Source of the DNA: Amycolatopsis balhimycina FH 1894
Lineage (GTDB): Bacteria; Actinomycetota; Actinomycetes; Mycobacteriales; Pseudonocardiaceae
Direction of reading: 5' to 3'
Assembly: GCF_000384295.1 (NCBI RefSeq)
Contig: NZ_KB913037.1
Span: 660,762-724,761 of the forward strand
DNA length: 64,000 bases
Of the stretch, positions 37,103-46,676 are shown piece by piece. A program made the translations under genes and the position numbers. Position 1 is the first letter of the stretch; each line of letters begins with the position of its first letter. The notes under the pieces were generated by a model. The model searched no databases and was not told where the DNA came from. It worked only from the letters and a program-made list of their open reading frames with translations.

Positions 37103-38911
37103 TCATTCCGGCCGGTGGCTGGAATCGCGGACCTGGATCGCGACCGCCGAGGAGATCGTCGCCAACGTTCTGATGGCCGACTCGTAGTCCGGGATGGCCG
37201 CCACGGCGACACCGTCGTGCGGCGCGGGTGGCGACCCGGCGGTGAGCTCCGGCGACAGCCATTGCCGGGCGAGGTATGCGGTGTGCTGGTAGTGGGAGAT
37301 CAGCCGCGCCACCGCCGCGGCACGCTCGGCGGCCGGCTCCACCTCGTCGGCCAGCGCGGCCGCGTAGGCGCGAATGAGGTCGTGGCACCCGAATCGGCCC
37401 GGGAACCGCTCCACCAGCAGGTGACCGCGGGTCAGCTCACCCAGTGACTCACGGGTCTGCCGGATCTGCAGGCCGGCCAAGCTCGCCGCAGCGGCCGTCG
37501 AGATGTCCGTGCCGTTGTGCAGTGACAGCAGCCGGAACAACCGGCCGGCCTCGGGCCGCAACGCCTGGTAGGACCAGGAGAACACCCGGCGGACGTTGCT
37601 GCGCGGGTCGTCGGCCACGATGGCGTCCAGCTCGTCCCACCCGGCTCGAAGTTCATCGGCGATCGACGTCAGGGAGAACCGGGGACTGCCCTGGGCGCGG
37701 GCACCGGCCACCGCCATGGCCAGCGGCAGACGCCCACAGCACGCGATGATCGTCTCGACTGCGGACGGTTCCGCGTCCACCCTCGCGGCACCGAGACGAG
37801 CGCGCAGACTCTGCCGCGCTTCCTGCAGCGTCGGCAGCTCCACCGTCATCATGCGGGCGCCCTGGACGACCAGGCCAGTGAGCTTGGTGCGGCTGGTCAC
37901 GATCCCGGCGCAGCCCGGGGCGGCGGGCAGCAGGGCGGCTGCCTGCCGTGCGTCACGGGCGTTGTCCAGCACGACCAGTACCCGCCGTCCGGCCAGCATG
38001 GTGCGGTACAACCCGATCCTGGCGTCGATGTCCGCCGGGACGGCGTGCGAGGGAACACCGAGGCCGGACAACAAGCTGCGCAGCGCATCGGCCTGGCTGA
38101 CCGGGGCCTCGTCCGCGGTGAAACCACGCAGGTCGAGGAACAACTGCCCGTCGGGAAAGTGCTCGGCAGCCTGATGTGCCCAGCGCACGGCCAGCGTCGA
38201 CTTCCCGACACCCGGCATGCCGTCGACGGCCACGGTCACCGTCGCGTGCTCGTCGTGGCCCGTCAGCAGTTCGTCGAGCAGTGCCAGCTCGTGGCGTCGA
38301 CCGGCGAAGAACGGCAGGTCCGGGGGCAGCTGGGCCGGCCGGACCGCAGGGGCGGCCGGACCGCCGGTCGTGTGCTCCTCGGACCGGGCATCGGGCGAAG
38401 ACGGCCGGCTGCTGCTCTGCTGTCGCAGAACTCGCTGGTGCGCGGACACCAGCTCCGCGCCGGGATCGATCCCGAGTTCCTCGGCGAGCCGCCGCCGAAG
38501 CACGTCGTACGTGGTCAACGCCTCGGCCTGCCGGCCGTTCTCCGCCAGGCACAGCAGCAGCCTCGCGTGCAGTGCCTCGTCCAGCGGATCCCGCCCGACG
38601 GCCTTCCACAGCGCCGGTAGCACCATGCGGGCCTGCCTGGCCCGCAGCGCAGCATCGGCCGCGTCGCAAGTCATGACCGCGGCTTCCCGATCGACGGCCG
38701 CGAAAGCCGAATTCGCGCGCGCGGCCGATTCGAGTCCCGCGCAACACCGCCCCTGCCAGAGGTCCAGCGCCTGCACGTAGGAGGTCACGGCACCGGCGGA
38801 ATCGCCCTGCCCGGCCAGTACGCGGGCCCGTGCCCCCAGTTTCCGGGCGGCCATCAGGTCGAGCGACGCGTCGTCCACGGCCAGCCGGTACCCTGTCCCG
38901 TGCCGGAGCAA
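37103..38911 (-). pseudogene. SARP/AfsR-type regulator lacking its DNA-binding domain
   Basis: The first usable codon (TTG) opens LLRHGTGYRLAVDDASLDLM, which in intact SARPs is the end of the winged-helix DNA-binding domain. The BTAD domain (to about residue 165) is present with AELGIDPGAELVSAHQRVLR-like sequence. An NB-ARC ATPase follows, with a P-loop GMPGVGKSTLAVRWAHQAAE at 231-250, LVVLDNARDARQAAALLPA and LPLAMAVAGARA. It ends soon after the winged-helix/ARC2 region without TPRs. About 80 N-terminal residues are lost at the junction near 38915, so it should be unable to bind DNA. Confidence 0.82.
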
Positions 38912-38914
38912 CCA

Positions 38915-39108
38915 CCGGCCGCTGGACCGATTGGGCAGTGCCCGCGGCGCTGGCCGCCTACGAGGCGGACCGGATCCCGCGGTACGCCCACGTCGCGGAG
39001 CTGTCGGCGGCGGTGGAGCACGCCGCCACGCCGCAGGGGTTCGCGCGGCACTACGCCGCGTTCAGCCACTGGATGATCACGTCGGCCGGGAATCCGGTGA
39101 CGGCATGA
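38915..39108 (+). pseudogene. FAD-dependent monooxygenase, C-terminal remnant
   Basis: About 64 residues: RWTDWAVPAALAAYEADRIP, RYAHVAELSAAVEHAATPQG and FARHYAAFSHWMITSAG. The L-x-x-YE-x-x-R-x-P-R element is the last helix of PHBH-type flavin hydroxylases. All of the FAD-binding N-terminus (about 330 residues) is missing. Its TGA overlaps the ATG of the CocE/NonD hydrolase, so it was once the first gene of that operon. Confidence 0.75.
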
Positions 39109-40865
39109 GCTTCACGGTGGAGGTGGACGTGCCGGTGCCGATGCGTGACAGCGTCGCGCTCGCCACCAACGTGTGGCTCCCGGACGGACCCGGACCGTTC
39201 CCGGCGTTGCTGGTCCGCACGCCCTACGGCAAGGACGACGCCGGGCTGTACGGCAATCCGAAACTCCCCGACGTGTTCGCCCTCGTCGAAGCCGGTTACG
39301 CCGTGGTGGCGCAGGACGTCCGGGGCACCTCCCGGTCCCCCGGGACGTTCGTGCCGCACACTCACGAAGGCCCGGACAGCCTCGACACCCTCGCCTGGCT
39401 GGCCGCGCAGCCGTGGTGTGACGGCGCGGTCGGCATGTGGGGCGGGTCCTACATGGGGTTCAGCCAGTGGCAGGCCGCGCCGCACGACGTTCCGGCGCTG
39501 CGGGCGATCGCGCCGGTGATGAGCTCGGCCGACCCGTACGCGGCACCGTGGCGCTCCCCCGGCGGCGCGTTGTCCCAGGACGCGGTCCTGACCTGGGGCA
39601 CCCTCTCCGCCCTGCGCAACCTGCGGCGCGGACTCGACGACGGCCGCGGTGACCCCGCCGACGCCGGAGCGCTGCTGTCCGGCCTGTCCGAACCGCGATC
39701 GCTGCACGAACCGCTGCCGATCGCCGGCCGCGCCGCGGTGACCCGCTCCCTGCCCTGGCTCGGCCAGGTGCTCGACCACCCGGAACGCGATGCCTTCTGG
39801 CGGGAGATCGCCGCGATCGACCACTGCGAGCGGATCACCGTGCCGGCCCTCCACATCGGCGGGTGGTACGACGTGTTCATCGGCGAAACCGTGCGGTCGT
39901 ACACGATGCTGCGCCGGCACGGTGGCAGCGCCGCCGCCCGCGACGGCCAGCGGATGGTCATCGGCCCCTGGTCCCACCCCGACGGCACCGACCTCGGCAC
40001 CTACCCCGACCGGTCGTTCGGGCTCGCCGGCAGCATCAAGACCGCCGGCATCACCGAAGCGCACCTGCGGTTCTTCGACCGCTGGGTCCGCGGCCGGACC
40101 GGCGCCCCCGACGACACCCACCGCGTCCGGCTCTTCGTGATGGGGGCCGACGAGTGGCGCGACGAGCCGGACTGGCCGCTGCCGGACACCCGGTACACCG
40201 GCTTCTTCCTCGACGGCGGTGGCCGGGCCGGTACCGCGGCCGACGACGGCGTCCTGACCCGCGAGGCCCCGGCCGAGGAGGCGACGGACACCTTCCGCTA
40301 CGACCCGTGCGATCCGGTGCCCAGCCTGGGTGGCACCGTGCTCGCCGCCGCGCCGGGCGCCTACCCCGGACCGGCCGACCAGGCCGCGGTCGAAACGCGC
40401 GAGGACGTCTTGTGCTTCACCACTCCGGTTCTCCGGCGGCCCCTCGAGGTCACCGGCCACATCACCCTGGTGCTGCACATCAGTTCGTCCACACCGGGCA
40501 AGCTCGTCGACGTGCACCCCGACGGCCGGGCGATTCTGCTGTGCGAAGGCATCCAGCGCGTCCGCTACCGCGAGTCGCTCACCGAACCCGCCCTCCTGGC
40601 GCCGGGCACGGTCACCGAACTCAGCCTCGACCTGGGCGTCACCGCGAACGTCTTCCGGCCGGGGCACCGCATCCGGCTCGAGGTCTCCAGCAGCAACTTC
40701 CCCCGCTACGACCGCAACACCAACACCGGCGCGACGATCGCCACGGACGACGCGGACGCCGTGGTGGTGGTCGCCGTCAACCACGTCCACCACGGACCCG
40801 CGCACCCCAGCCGGCTGATCCTGCCGGTGATCGAACGCCCCACGTCCGAGGAGGACCGAGCATGA
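39105..40865 (+). CDS. CocE/NonD-type serine hydrolase (X-Pro dipeptidyl-peptidase fold)
   Basis: A 586-residue alpha/beta hydrolase. The nucleophile is S115 in MWGGSYMGFS; D256 in GGWYDVFIG and H291 in IGPWSHPDGTD complete a triad like that of the cocaine esterase CocE. RTPYGKDD and AQDVRGTSRSPGTF are conserved in the core, and the C-terminal jelly-roll includes RPGHRIRLEVSSSNFPRYDR. It hydrolyses an ester or amide bond of a small molecule in the cytoplasm, as no signal peptide is present. It is coupled to the flavin monooxygenase tail (ATGA overlap) and to the SnoaL-like gene (ATGA overlap), consistent with a short catabolic or biosynthetic pathway. Confidence 0.92.
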   Translation: MSFTVEVDVPVPMRDSVALATNVWLPDGPGPFPALLVRTPYGKDDAGLYGNPKLPDVFALVEAGYAVVAQDVRGTSRSPGTFVPHTHEGPDSLDTLAWLAAQPWCDGAVGMWGGSYMGFSQWQAAPHDVPALRAIAPVMSSADPYAAPWRSPGGALSQDAVLTWGTLSALRNLRRGLDDGRGDPADAGALLSGLSEPRSLHEPLPIAGRAAVTRSLPWLGQVLDHPERDAFWREIAAIDHCERITVPALHIGGWYDVFIGETVRSYTMLRRHGGSAAARDGQRMVIGPWSHPDGTDLGTYPDRSFGLAGSIKTAGITEAHLRFFDRWVRGRTGAPDDTHRVRLFVMGADEWRDEPDWPLPDTRYTGFFLDGGGRAGTAADDGVLTREAPAEEATDTFRYDPCDPVPSLGGTVLAAAPGAYPGPADQAAVETREDVLCFTTPVLRRPLEVTGHITLVLHISSSTPGKLVDVHPDGRAILLCEGIQRVRYRESLTEPALLAPGTVTELSLDLGVTANVFRPGHRIRLEVSSSNFPRYDRNTNTGATIATDDADAVVVVAVNHVHHGPAHPSRLILPVIERPTSEEDRA

Positions 40866-41347
40866 ACGCGCTGCCGGAGCCGGCCGACCGGTTGGCCATC
40901 GCCGACGTCGTCGCCGGCCTGGCCCACGCCCAGGACGACCGGGACTGGATCGCCCTGCGACGGCTGTTCGCCGAGCAGGTGACGCTGGACCTGTCGACCC
41001 ACTACCACGGCAAGCCGCCGACCACCGTGACCGCCGCCGACCTGGTCGAGCTGGCCCGCACGACCTTGGCGGGGTTCGACTGCACCCACCACGCCGCCAC
41101 CGACCTCCTCGTGCGGCAGGCCGGCGACGAGGCCACCTGCCGCGCGCACGTGGTCGCCTACCACCACGTCCCCGCCGATCCCGGCGTCGTCGACCACTGC
41201 ACGATGCGCGGCCGCTGGGACCTGAAGCTACGCAAGCTCGATGGGCAGTGGCTCATCGGGCACTGGACCGTCGTGCGCACCGCGCCGTGGGAAGGCTCCC
41301 CGGACGTCTACGCCCTCGCCACCGCCCGCCTCACACCCCGGACCTGA
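40862..41347 (+). CDS. SnoaL-like NTF2-fold protein
   Basis: 161 residues with the SnoaL-4/nuclear-transport-factor-2 pattern: LAIADVVAGLAHAQDDRDWI, ALRRLFAEQVTLDLSTHY, TLAGFDCTHHAATDLLV, and RGRWDLKLRKLDGQWLIGHW followed by TVVRTAPWEG. Members act as isomerases, cyclases or binding proteins for small aromatic substrates. The ATG overlaps the hydrolase stop, so it is translationally coupled. The NTF2 cavity and the neighbours point to the same small-molecule pathway; the chemistry cannot be specified. Confidence 0.85.
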   Translation: MNALPEPADRLAIADVVAGLAHAQDDRDWIALRRLFAEQVTLDLSTHYHGKPPTTVTAADLVELARTTLAGFDCTHHAATDLLVRQAGDEATCRAHVVAYHHVPADPGVVDHCTMRGRWDLKLRKLDGQWLIGHWTVVRTAPWEGSPDVYALATARLTPRT

Positions 41348-41370
41348 CCGCTACCCGAGGAGCACCGCCG

Positions 41371-41685
41371 ATGTTCTACGAAATCCGCACCGAGCACGCC
41401 CGGCAGGGCCGCGGCGTCGAACTGGCCCGCTACCTGGACGAGACCGTCATCCCGCTGCACCGGGAACGGGGGATGCGGGTGGTGGGCTCGTTCACCGTGG
41501 CCGGCGACGAAGACGCCGTCGTCTGGATCAGGCGCTTCGAAGACGACGCCGACCGCCGACGTATCCTCGACGCCGTCCACCAGGATCCCCGGTGCGCTCC
41601 CCTGGCCGCCACCGTTTCGACGCTGACGAGCGACCCGGCGGCCACGATCCGGCTCATGCCGACCGCCGGGTCGGCGCTGCGCTGA
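41371..41685 (+). CDS. NIPSNAP-like ferredoxin-fold protein
   Basis: 104 residues; the ATG at 41371 follows GAGGAG. MFYEIRTEHARQGRGVELAR, YLDETVIPLHRERGMRVVGS and VVWIRRFEDDADRRRILDAV form the NIPSNAP-type dimeric alpha/beta barrel, often found with hydroxylases and hydrolases in catabolic clusters. It sits 23 bases after the SnoaL-like gene in the same operon. Confidence 0.85.
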   Translation: MFYEIRTEHARQGRGVELARYLDETVIPLHRERGMRVVGSFTVAGDEDAVVWIRRFEDDADRRRILDAVHQDPRCAPLAATVSTLTSDPAATIRLMPTAGSALR

Positions 41686-41707
41686 GCCCGACGTCGAAAG
41701 GAAACTC

Positions 41708-42259
41708 GTGGCCCAGTACCAGCTTCCCGCCACGCGCGAGACCACAGTGGACGTCTTCGACCGAGCCACCCCGCCCGTGCTCACGGTCGACCCGGGGGAC
41801 TCCGTCGTCGTCGGCTCGCTCGACGCCGCCGGCTACCTCGACCGGCGGGTGCGGGGCGCCACGATGTTCCCGGACCGGCGCGGGCACTGCCTGACCGGGC
41901 CGATCGCGGTGCGCGGCGCCGAGCCCGGCATGGTCCTGGGCGTGCACTTCACGTCGATCACGCCCGGGGACTGGGGCTGGACCGCCGCGGGCACGAAGGA
42001 CAACGCGCTCAACCGCCGGCTCGGGGTGGCCGGCGGCCCCGGCGCCTGGTTGACGTGGGACATCGGGCTCGAGACCGCCACCAGCGACCTCGGGCACACC
42101 GTCGCCGTCGCGCCCTTCCTCGGCGTCATCGGCGTTCCGCCCGCCGAACCGGGACCGCACCCGACTACAACCCTCAGTGACCAAGGTCAGGCACTAGCCA
42201 CCAGTATCGCCGCTGTCCTCGTGCGAACACCCGGCCTGGCGACGAAGGCGCTTCGATAA
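41708..42259 (+). pseudogene. Acetamidase/formamidase-family protein, truncated
   Basis: From GTG at 41708, behind GAAAGGA: ATPPVLTVDPGDSVVVGSLD, TGPIAVRGAEPGMVLGVHFT and TPGDWGWTAAGTKDNALNRR are typical of the acetamidase/formamidase family, followed by HTVAVAPFLGVIGVPPAEPG. Similarity ends near residue 155, and the remaining 28 residues are unrelated. Normal length is about 300 residues, so the catalytic end is missing. It was the last gene of the CocE operon. The break near 42165 starts a region without recognisable genes to 42589. Confidence 0.8.
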
Positions 42260-42589
42260 CCCCGAGAGGCGGCAGCACTCGGTCAGCTCGGCCTTCAAGC
42301 AACGGTCCTCCGGCGGAAGATGGAGCGCTGGGCGAGCACGTCCGCGGAACGGCCCACCACGGCGGCGGCTGGGCCGGCAGGATGAGCCGGTAGCCGGGGC
42401 AGTTGTCAGCCCAGCATTCGTCCAGGCCACACAACAGCGGAATCGTCCCGAGCAGACCGCGCTTTGTTGCATTTACAACGGTCGGACCATGTTGATCGCC
42501 AGTGCCGTGATCATGCTGGCCGGCACCGCCTCCGCGCTGCCGGCCAGCATGTCGATTCGTCATTCAGGAAACGGACTTTGCCGACGGCG

Positions 42590-43078
42590 TCAGCTGACTG
42601 CCACCGAGATCCGCCCGGCCAGCGCCGGGTCGTGCATCCAGTCGTGCGGCATCACACGGGAGCCGCCAAGACCCTGCGGGAACGCCACGGGCCCAGTGCC
42701 CGTGCCGAGGCCGAGTGCCACGAACACCAGCGAGATCACCGTGAACGCAGTGCTGAAGTCGGCGTGGTACTCGGCCGTCTGAACGATCCGGAACCCCACC
42801 GTGCCCTCCGGGGCAGTCTCGGAGAACGTGCCGCTCGCGTGCGCCGCGCCGAACAGCGGCGCCGGACCGCAATCACGCTGCCACTGCTGCGACCGCCCCA
42901 GCAGGCCGCCACCGGCGTCCAGGTACTCCAGCCAGGCCACGGCCGTGAAGGACGCGAACTTGTAGGTCGCGGTGAGCGAGACGGTGCAGGTGACGCCGCG
43001 GTTGTCGGCCAGCTGCGCGCTGGTGACCATCCACGCTCCGTCGACCGGGTGAGCATGGGCTTCAAGATTCTTGGACAT
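42590..43078 (-). CDS. Hypothetical protein, 162 aa
   Basis: The ATG at 43078 lies behind AAAGGA and opens MSKNLEAHAHPVDGAWMVTS. The body is beta-rich: NRGVTCTVSLTATYKFASFT, WLEYLDAGGGLLGRSQQW and GTVGFRIVQTAEYHADFSTA. One hydrophobic stretch (FTVISLVFVALGLGTGTGP) could be a membrane or core segment. It ends LAGRISVAVS. No family is recognised. It follows the holin-like gene 71 bases downstream on the same strand and may form an operon with it. Confidence 0.7.
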   Translation of the reverse strand: MSKNLEAHAHPVDGAWMVTSAQLADNRGVTCTVSLTATYKFASFTAVAWLEYLDAGGGLLGRSQQWQRDCGPAPLFGAAHASGTFSETAPEGTVGFRIVQTAEYHADFSTAFTVISLVFVALGLGTGTGPVAFPQGLGGSRVMPHDWMHDPALAGRISVAVS

Positions 43079-43149
43079 AACATTTCCTTTCGGGATCATT
43101 GATGCAGACGTCCTCGATCGGCGATTAGGACGGGATCGGTGTCGGGAAA

Positions 43150-43491
43150 TCAGCTCGACGCGGACGGCTCCTCCGGAGGATCATCAGGCGAGTTCCGCCA
43201 GAGACTGTGCGCCAGCAGCGCAGCGAGTGCCGACTTATGGATCGTGCGAGCCATGGCATAAACCGCCGCGACCACCACCGGCGCCGCGACGACGACCACC
43301 TTGGCGACGGCCGGCCCCGGCATGCCGACATACGTGAGCGCTACCGTCAGGGCCGCGCCGACGATGGTGGTCCACCATTCGGTCGTCAGGTAGCCACGCC
43401 GGCACAGAGCGTCGCTAATCGCCTCGACCGCCGCGACCACGCTGCCGCTGGGCTCCGCCGACGACCCGTTGCTGACTGCTGCTCCACTCAT
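43150..43491 (-). CDS. Small holin-like membrane protein
   Basis: 113 residues from ATG at 43491, with GAAAGGAC upstream. A short N-terminal cytoplasmic part (AVEAISDALCRRGYLTTEWW) leads to two hydrophobic helices, TIVGAALTVALTYVGM and VAKVVVVAAPVVVAAVYAMA, then a helical tail (HKSALAALLAHSLW) and an acidic end. Size and layout resemble phage-type holins, but no lysin gene is near, so the role is open. It is the first gene of a two-gene minus-strand unit with 42590. Confidence 0.65.
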   Translation of the reverse strand: MSGAAVSNGSSAEPSGSVVAAVEAISDALCRRGYLTTEWWTTIVGAALTVALTYVGMPGPAVAKVVVVAAPVVVAAVYAMARTIHKSALAALLAHSLWRNSPDDPPEEPSASS

Positions 43492-43833
43492 CGTTGTTGT
43501 CCTTTCTCGTGGTGTGACATTTGAAGGATCAGCGCCGCGTTGTCTCGTTTGGTCCCGCGGGACGAACGAGGGACGCCATTCGGGCGGCGGATTCCGCGCG
43601 CGCCGAACAACGCGCACACTTGCCTGCGTGAAGGGAGGCTGCGATGAGCGTGGACGAAGATCACGACGATCTGCACCAGGCGATGCCGGCGCTCCGCCTC
43701 GACGTGGGGCAGCCGTCGCTGCGAGACCTCGACGTGTTCGCACAGCGCCTCACGCGGCCGGTCGGCGGTCCGCTCCGCCCTCAGACCCGAATCCGCGAGT
43801 AAGGCTGACACGCTGCTGAGATGACGATAGGTG

Positions 43834-45359
43834 CCGCTCTGGCCTGGGATGATGGTGGTTGCGAAGACACAATCACGCCCGGGAGAGGACACCTATCTGG
43901 TGGGTAGCTTACGTGGTGGACGGCCACAGGTGCGGGTCGGCACGCCGGACGCGTCGTTGACGTCGGCGTCGGGGATGGCCGCGGTCGCGGAGTTGGTGGA
44001 GCGACTGGGTGTGGTCAGGTCGTTGGATGCGGCGGTGGGGCCGATCAAGCAGCGTGACCGCGGGTTCGGGGCCGGTGAGTTGCTGGTTGGTCTGGCCGCG
44101 GCGCAGGTGGCCGGGGAAGACTTTCTGGTCGGGTTGGACCGGCGGCGTGCTGATGTGGCGGGTCAGGTGCTCACGCCGGTGCCGGGGTTGTCCTCGACTA
44201 CTGCTGCTGGGCTGGCGCGCAGGTTTACTGATCCACAATGGACTTCGGTAGAAGCCGGAGTCGCTTCGGTGACAGAGCGGATGCTGGAGCGGGTGCCCGC
44301 GGCGCGACGGAAACGGTTGTGCCGGACGGTGACGGTCGATCTGGATGCCAGCGATGTGGAGGTGTACGGGCGCAAGAAGCGTGGTGTCGCTTACAACTAC
44401 CAGGGGCAGCGCAGCGGGCGTCCGCACGTGGCGTCCTGGGCGGAGGTCGAGACCGTGTTGGCGGCGGAGTTGTTGTCCGGTAACGATGATCCGCGCGCGA
44501 GTGCGAGCGGGTTGCTGCTGCGGGCGCTGGCTGCGCTGCCTCGGCGGGCGAGGCAGGGCAGGGTGCGGTTGCGGGCCGACGCCGGCTACTTCGCCGGTGA
44601 ACTGGCCCGGGTCGCGTTCGTCCAGGGGGTTGAGTTCGCGATCGGCGCGAAACGCATCGCCCCGCTCTGGCGGATGCTGTCCGGCATCGCCGAGGACGAC
44701 TGGGCGGACGCGATCGACATGGACGGCGCCCAGGTTGCGGTGGCCGACTATCGGCCGGATTGGTGGCCCGCCAAGACGTTCCTGCTGATCCGCCGGGTCC
44801 GCCTGGATGTCTCCCAGATCTCGGCCGATTCCCGTTCGCGGCGACGCCGCACCCTGCATCCCGGCCAGCAGGTTCTGCCGCTGGACGAGTTGGGAGACGC
44901 TGACGCGATCTACGGTTATTCCTTCATTCTCACCAATATCGACGTGTCCACGAAGGACAAAGTGGCCGCGGTCGAGTACTGGTACCGGCATCGCACCACC
45001 ATCGAGAACCTGTTCCGCGACAGCAAACACGGTGCCGCGTTGCGCCACCTGCCTTCGGGCTATGCCGAGGTCAACACCGCCTGGATGTGGGGCGCGCTGC
45101 TCGCCACGGCCATGGCCGCCTGGCTGCACCAGCTCACCGCCACCGAGGGCCCGCACGGCCGGCTCTCCGGCTGGGGCACCCGCAACGGCAAAGCCATGAT
45201 CGCGACCCTGCGCCACCGCCTCATCAACATCCCCGCCCGGCTCGATTTCCAGGTAGGGCAACCGACCCTGCATCTGCCGCCCGGCCACGACCTGCTCGCC
45301 GAAATCCTCGCCCGGCTCCGGAAACTGCCCGCAGTATCCTGATCATCCCGGCCCACTCG
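43834..45359 (+). mobile_element. IS1380-family insertion sequence (approximate ends)
   Basis: One transposase gene flanked by imperfect inverted repeats. The left copy around 43834-43855 contains TGGCCTGGGATGAT; the right copy at 45342-45359, read from the other strand, contains GGGCCGGGATGAT. The terminal bases and target duplication could not be settled. The element lies between the small holin-like unit and the degraded XRE gene, whose N-terminus it may have removed. Confidence 0.75.
43849..45342 (+). CDS. IS1380-family transposase
   Basis: About 497 residues; the ATG at 43849 is preferred over 43831. The DDE core has VTVDLDASDVEVYGRKKRGV, the RLRADAGYFAGEL second Asp and the TTIENLFRDSKHGAALRHLP E-box, all typical of IS1380 (DDE_Tnp_1-like). 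A long insertion with SILTNIDVSTKDKVA-like sequence is normal. No frameshift, so it may be active. Confidence 0.93.
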   Translation: MMVVAKTQSRPGEDTYLVGSLRGGRPQVRVGTPDASLTSASGMAAVAELVERLGVVRSLDAAVGPIKQRDRGFGAGELLVGLAAAQVAGEDFLVGLDRRRADVAGQVLTPVPGLSSTTAAGLARRFTDPQWTSVEAGVASVTERMLERVPAARRKRLCRTVTVDLDASDVEVYGRKKRGVAYNYQGQRSGRPHVASWAEVETVLAAELLSGNDDPRASASGLLLRALAALPRRARQGRVRLRADAGYFAGELARVAFVQGVEFAIGAKRIAPLWRMLSGIAEDDWADAIDMDGAQVAVADYRPDWWPAKTFLLIRRVRLDVSQISADSRSRRRRTLHPGQQVLPLDELGDADAIYGYSFILTNIDVSTKDKVAAVEYWYRHRTTIENLFRDSKHGAALRHLPSGYAEVNTAWMWGALLATAMAAWLHQLTATEGPHGRLSGWGTRNGKAMIATLRHRLINIPARLDFQVGQPTLHLPPGHDLLAEILARLRKLPAVS

Positions 45360-45462
45360 GCCCCGGCAAGGACCCTCGGACCCCGCGAACCCGGCGCGAC
45401 CATCGGGCCGAAACCATGCCCGCCACCCGGAAACATCCATCACAAGATCAACACCAGCAAGT

Positions 45463-45870
45463 GAAGATCAACTCAACGCACTACTCGCCGAATCGGGTCA
45501 GACGTTGTCACCGGTGCTGCGAGGCGAGCGATTCCCCAACTGGGAAACTGTCGAACTGTTCGTGCGTTCCTGCTTGGCCAAAGCCCGGGCGTCGCGCCTG
45601 GCAGTCGACGAGGACAGGTTCGATCTCAAGCATTGGCACCGGCTATGGCAGCGGTGTGCCGCCATCCGGACGGCCGAGCCGGGTCCACCAGCGGGGCGAC
45701 GGCCGCCGATCTTGAACAACTGCACCGGTGTCGTCACTGGCGATCACGCGCGCATGGTGGTCAACATCCAGCGTTTCGACGGCGCGTCCGGCGACGAGAC
45801 GATGGTCTTCACGATCGCGGAGCCAACACCAAATCATCAGTCGGACTTGCCGGAAGGCGACTTCTTGTGA
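45463..45870 (+). pseudogene. XRE-family regulator fragment
   Basis: The frame SEDQLNALLAESGQTLSPVL, RGERFPNWETVELFVRSCLA and DLKHWHRLWQRCAAIR is the second half of the N-terminal region of actinobacterial XRE regulators (RGxRxPxWxxVxxxVxAC). The first helix-turn-helix part is missing, probably removed by the IS1380 element. After residue 75 the sequence becomes unrecognisable and stops at 45868-45870, 15 bases before the next same-frame ATG. Confidence 0.6.
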
Positions 45871-45885
45871 ACGCCGTGTCGGGAT

Positions 45886-46317
45886 ATGGAAACCATAATT
45901 CAGGCGGACGTCGCAGAGGATCACGTGGCAAGCGCGGTAGAGCTAATGGCTCAAATTCAACGGGAGAGCCCAACGGCCGGCCCCTCACACCACGAGCCAC
46001 AACACCCAACCGCACCGGTGGTCCGGCGAACGGGGCGAACCTCAAGTTCGGTTGTGTCCGCAAGAATCCCCGGCACGTCCGCTTACGTCGACCTTCGTTG
46101 GTCACCGACATGCAAGACAAACTGGGCGCGCACGAACTGGAACGGCGAGAGCCCGTCGACGCAGCTGCGAGCGGTCCAATGCCCGACCGGTTATACACAG
46201 GGCTATTCGCGCAACAACGGCTCCTACTGGTGGTCGCGGATGATCTACTCCCCCTCGATGGGTGTCTCCGCCCAGTGGGTGGGCGCTCCGGGCAGCATCG
46301 GTACCTCCTGCGCGTGA
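45886..46317 (+). CDS. DUF2690-like extracellular domain, probably detached from an XRE regulator
   Basis: 143 residues. The first 60 are low-complexity. The rest matches the DUF2690 pattern: SARIPGTSAYVDLRWSPTCK, TNWARTNW, GYTQGYSRNNGSYWWSRMIY and VSAQWVGAPGSIGTSC. In other actinomycetes DUF2690 forms the outer part of XRE-TM-DUF2690 proteins. Here it is in the same frame as the XRE fragment but separated by a TGA, and no membrane helix is visible. It may be a pseudogene half. A strong terminator follows. Confidence 0.55.
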   Translation: METIIQADVAEDHVASAVELMAQIQRESPTAGPSHHEPQHPTAPVVRRTGRTSSSVVSARIPGTSAYVDLRWSPTCKTNWARTNWNGESPSTQLRAVQCPTGYTQGYSRNNGSYWWSRMIYSPSMGVSAQWVGAPGSIGTSCA

Positions 46318-46322
46318 GCGCT

Positions 46323-46372
46323 TCATCGGACGGTGCCGGCCTCGACGGGCCGCGGTCGGCACCGTCCGATGA
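46323..46372 (+). terminator. Long perfect terminator hairpin
   Basis: A 16-bp perfect stem (TCATCGGACGGTGCCG at 46323-46338 with CGGCACCGTCCGATGA at 46357-46372) and an 18-base loop, 5 bases after the DUF2690-like stop. One of the longest perfect stems in the window. Confidence 0.85.
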
Positions 46373-46375
46373 GGT

Positions 46376-46600
46376 GAGAACCTGGGCTACGCGCCGCCGG
46401 CGGGGCCCCGATACCGACCAGACACCATCCGGCAAACCGTCGACGCCCGCATCTACTGGTCCGAACGCAGCGCCGGCCAGCCACCCGACGACCGCGCCGT
46501 GAAGGAAGCCCTCCGTCGCTTCACGGACGACTTTAACCAGGCCCATGCCGCAGCGTGGCGAGTAGTCACAGGCCGATCGCCGACGCCGCGGCGCCAGGCA
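46376..46600 (+). pseudogene. Fragment of an unknown gene
   Basis: A coherent stretch reads NLGYAPPAGPRYRPDTIRQT, VDARIYWSERSAGQPPDDRA, VKEALRRFTDDFNQAHAAAW and RVVTGRS in one frame, without a convincing start and without a clear end before the convergent operon. Probably a gene remnant. The family is unknown. Confidence 0.3.
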
Positions 46601-46676
46601 GCGCCAGGAACTCGGCTGGATCCGGAGCGGCGGCGACAGTCGCCGACGGGACCTGTGAGCGGCTGCAACCTCGCGG

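Noticed and set aside
42260..42589. A minus-strand gene of about 120 codons
   Set aside because: The coherent part is short, there is no start or domain, and it borders the truncated acetamidase; treated as debris.
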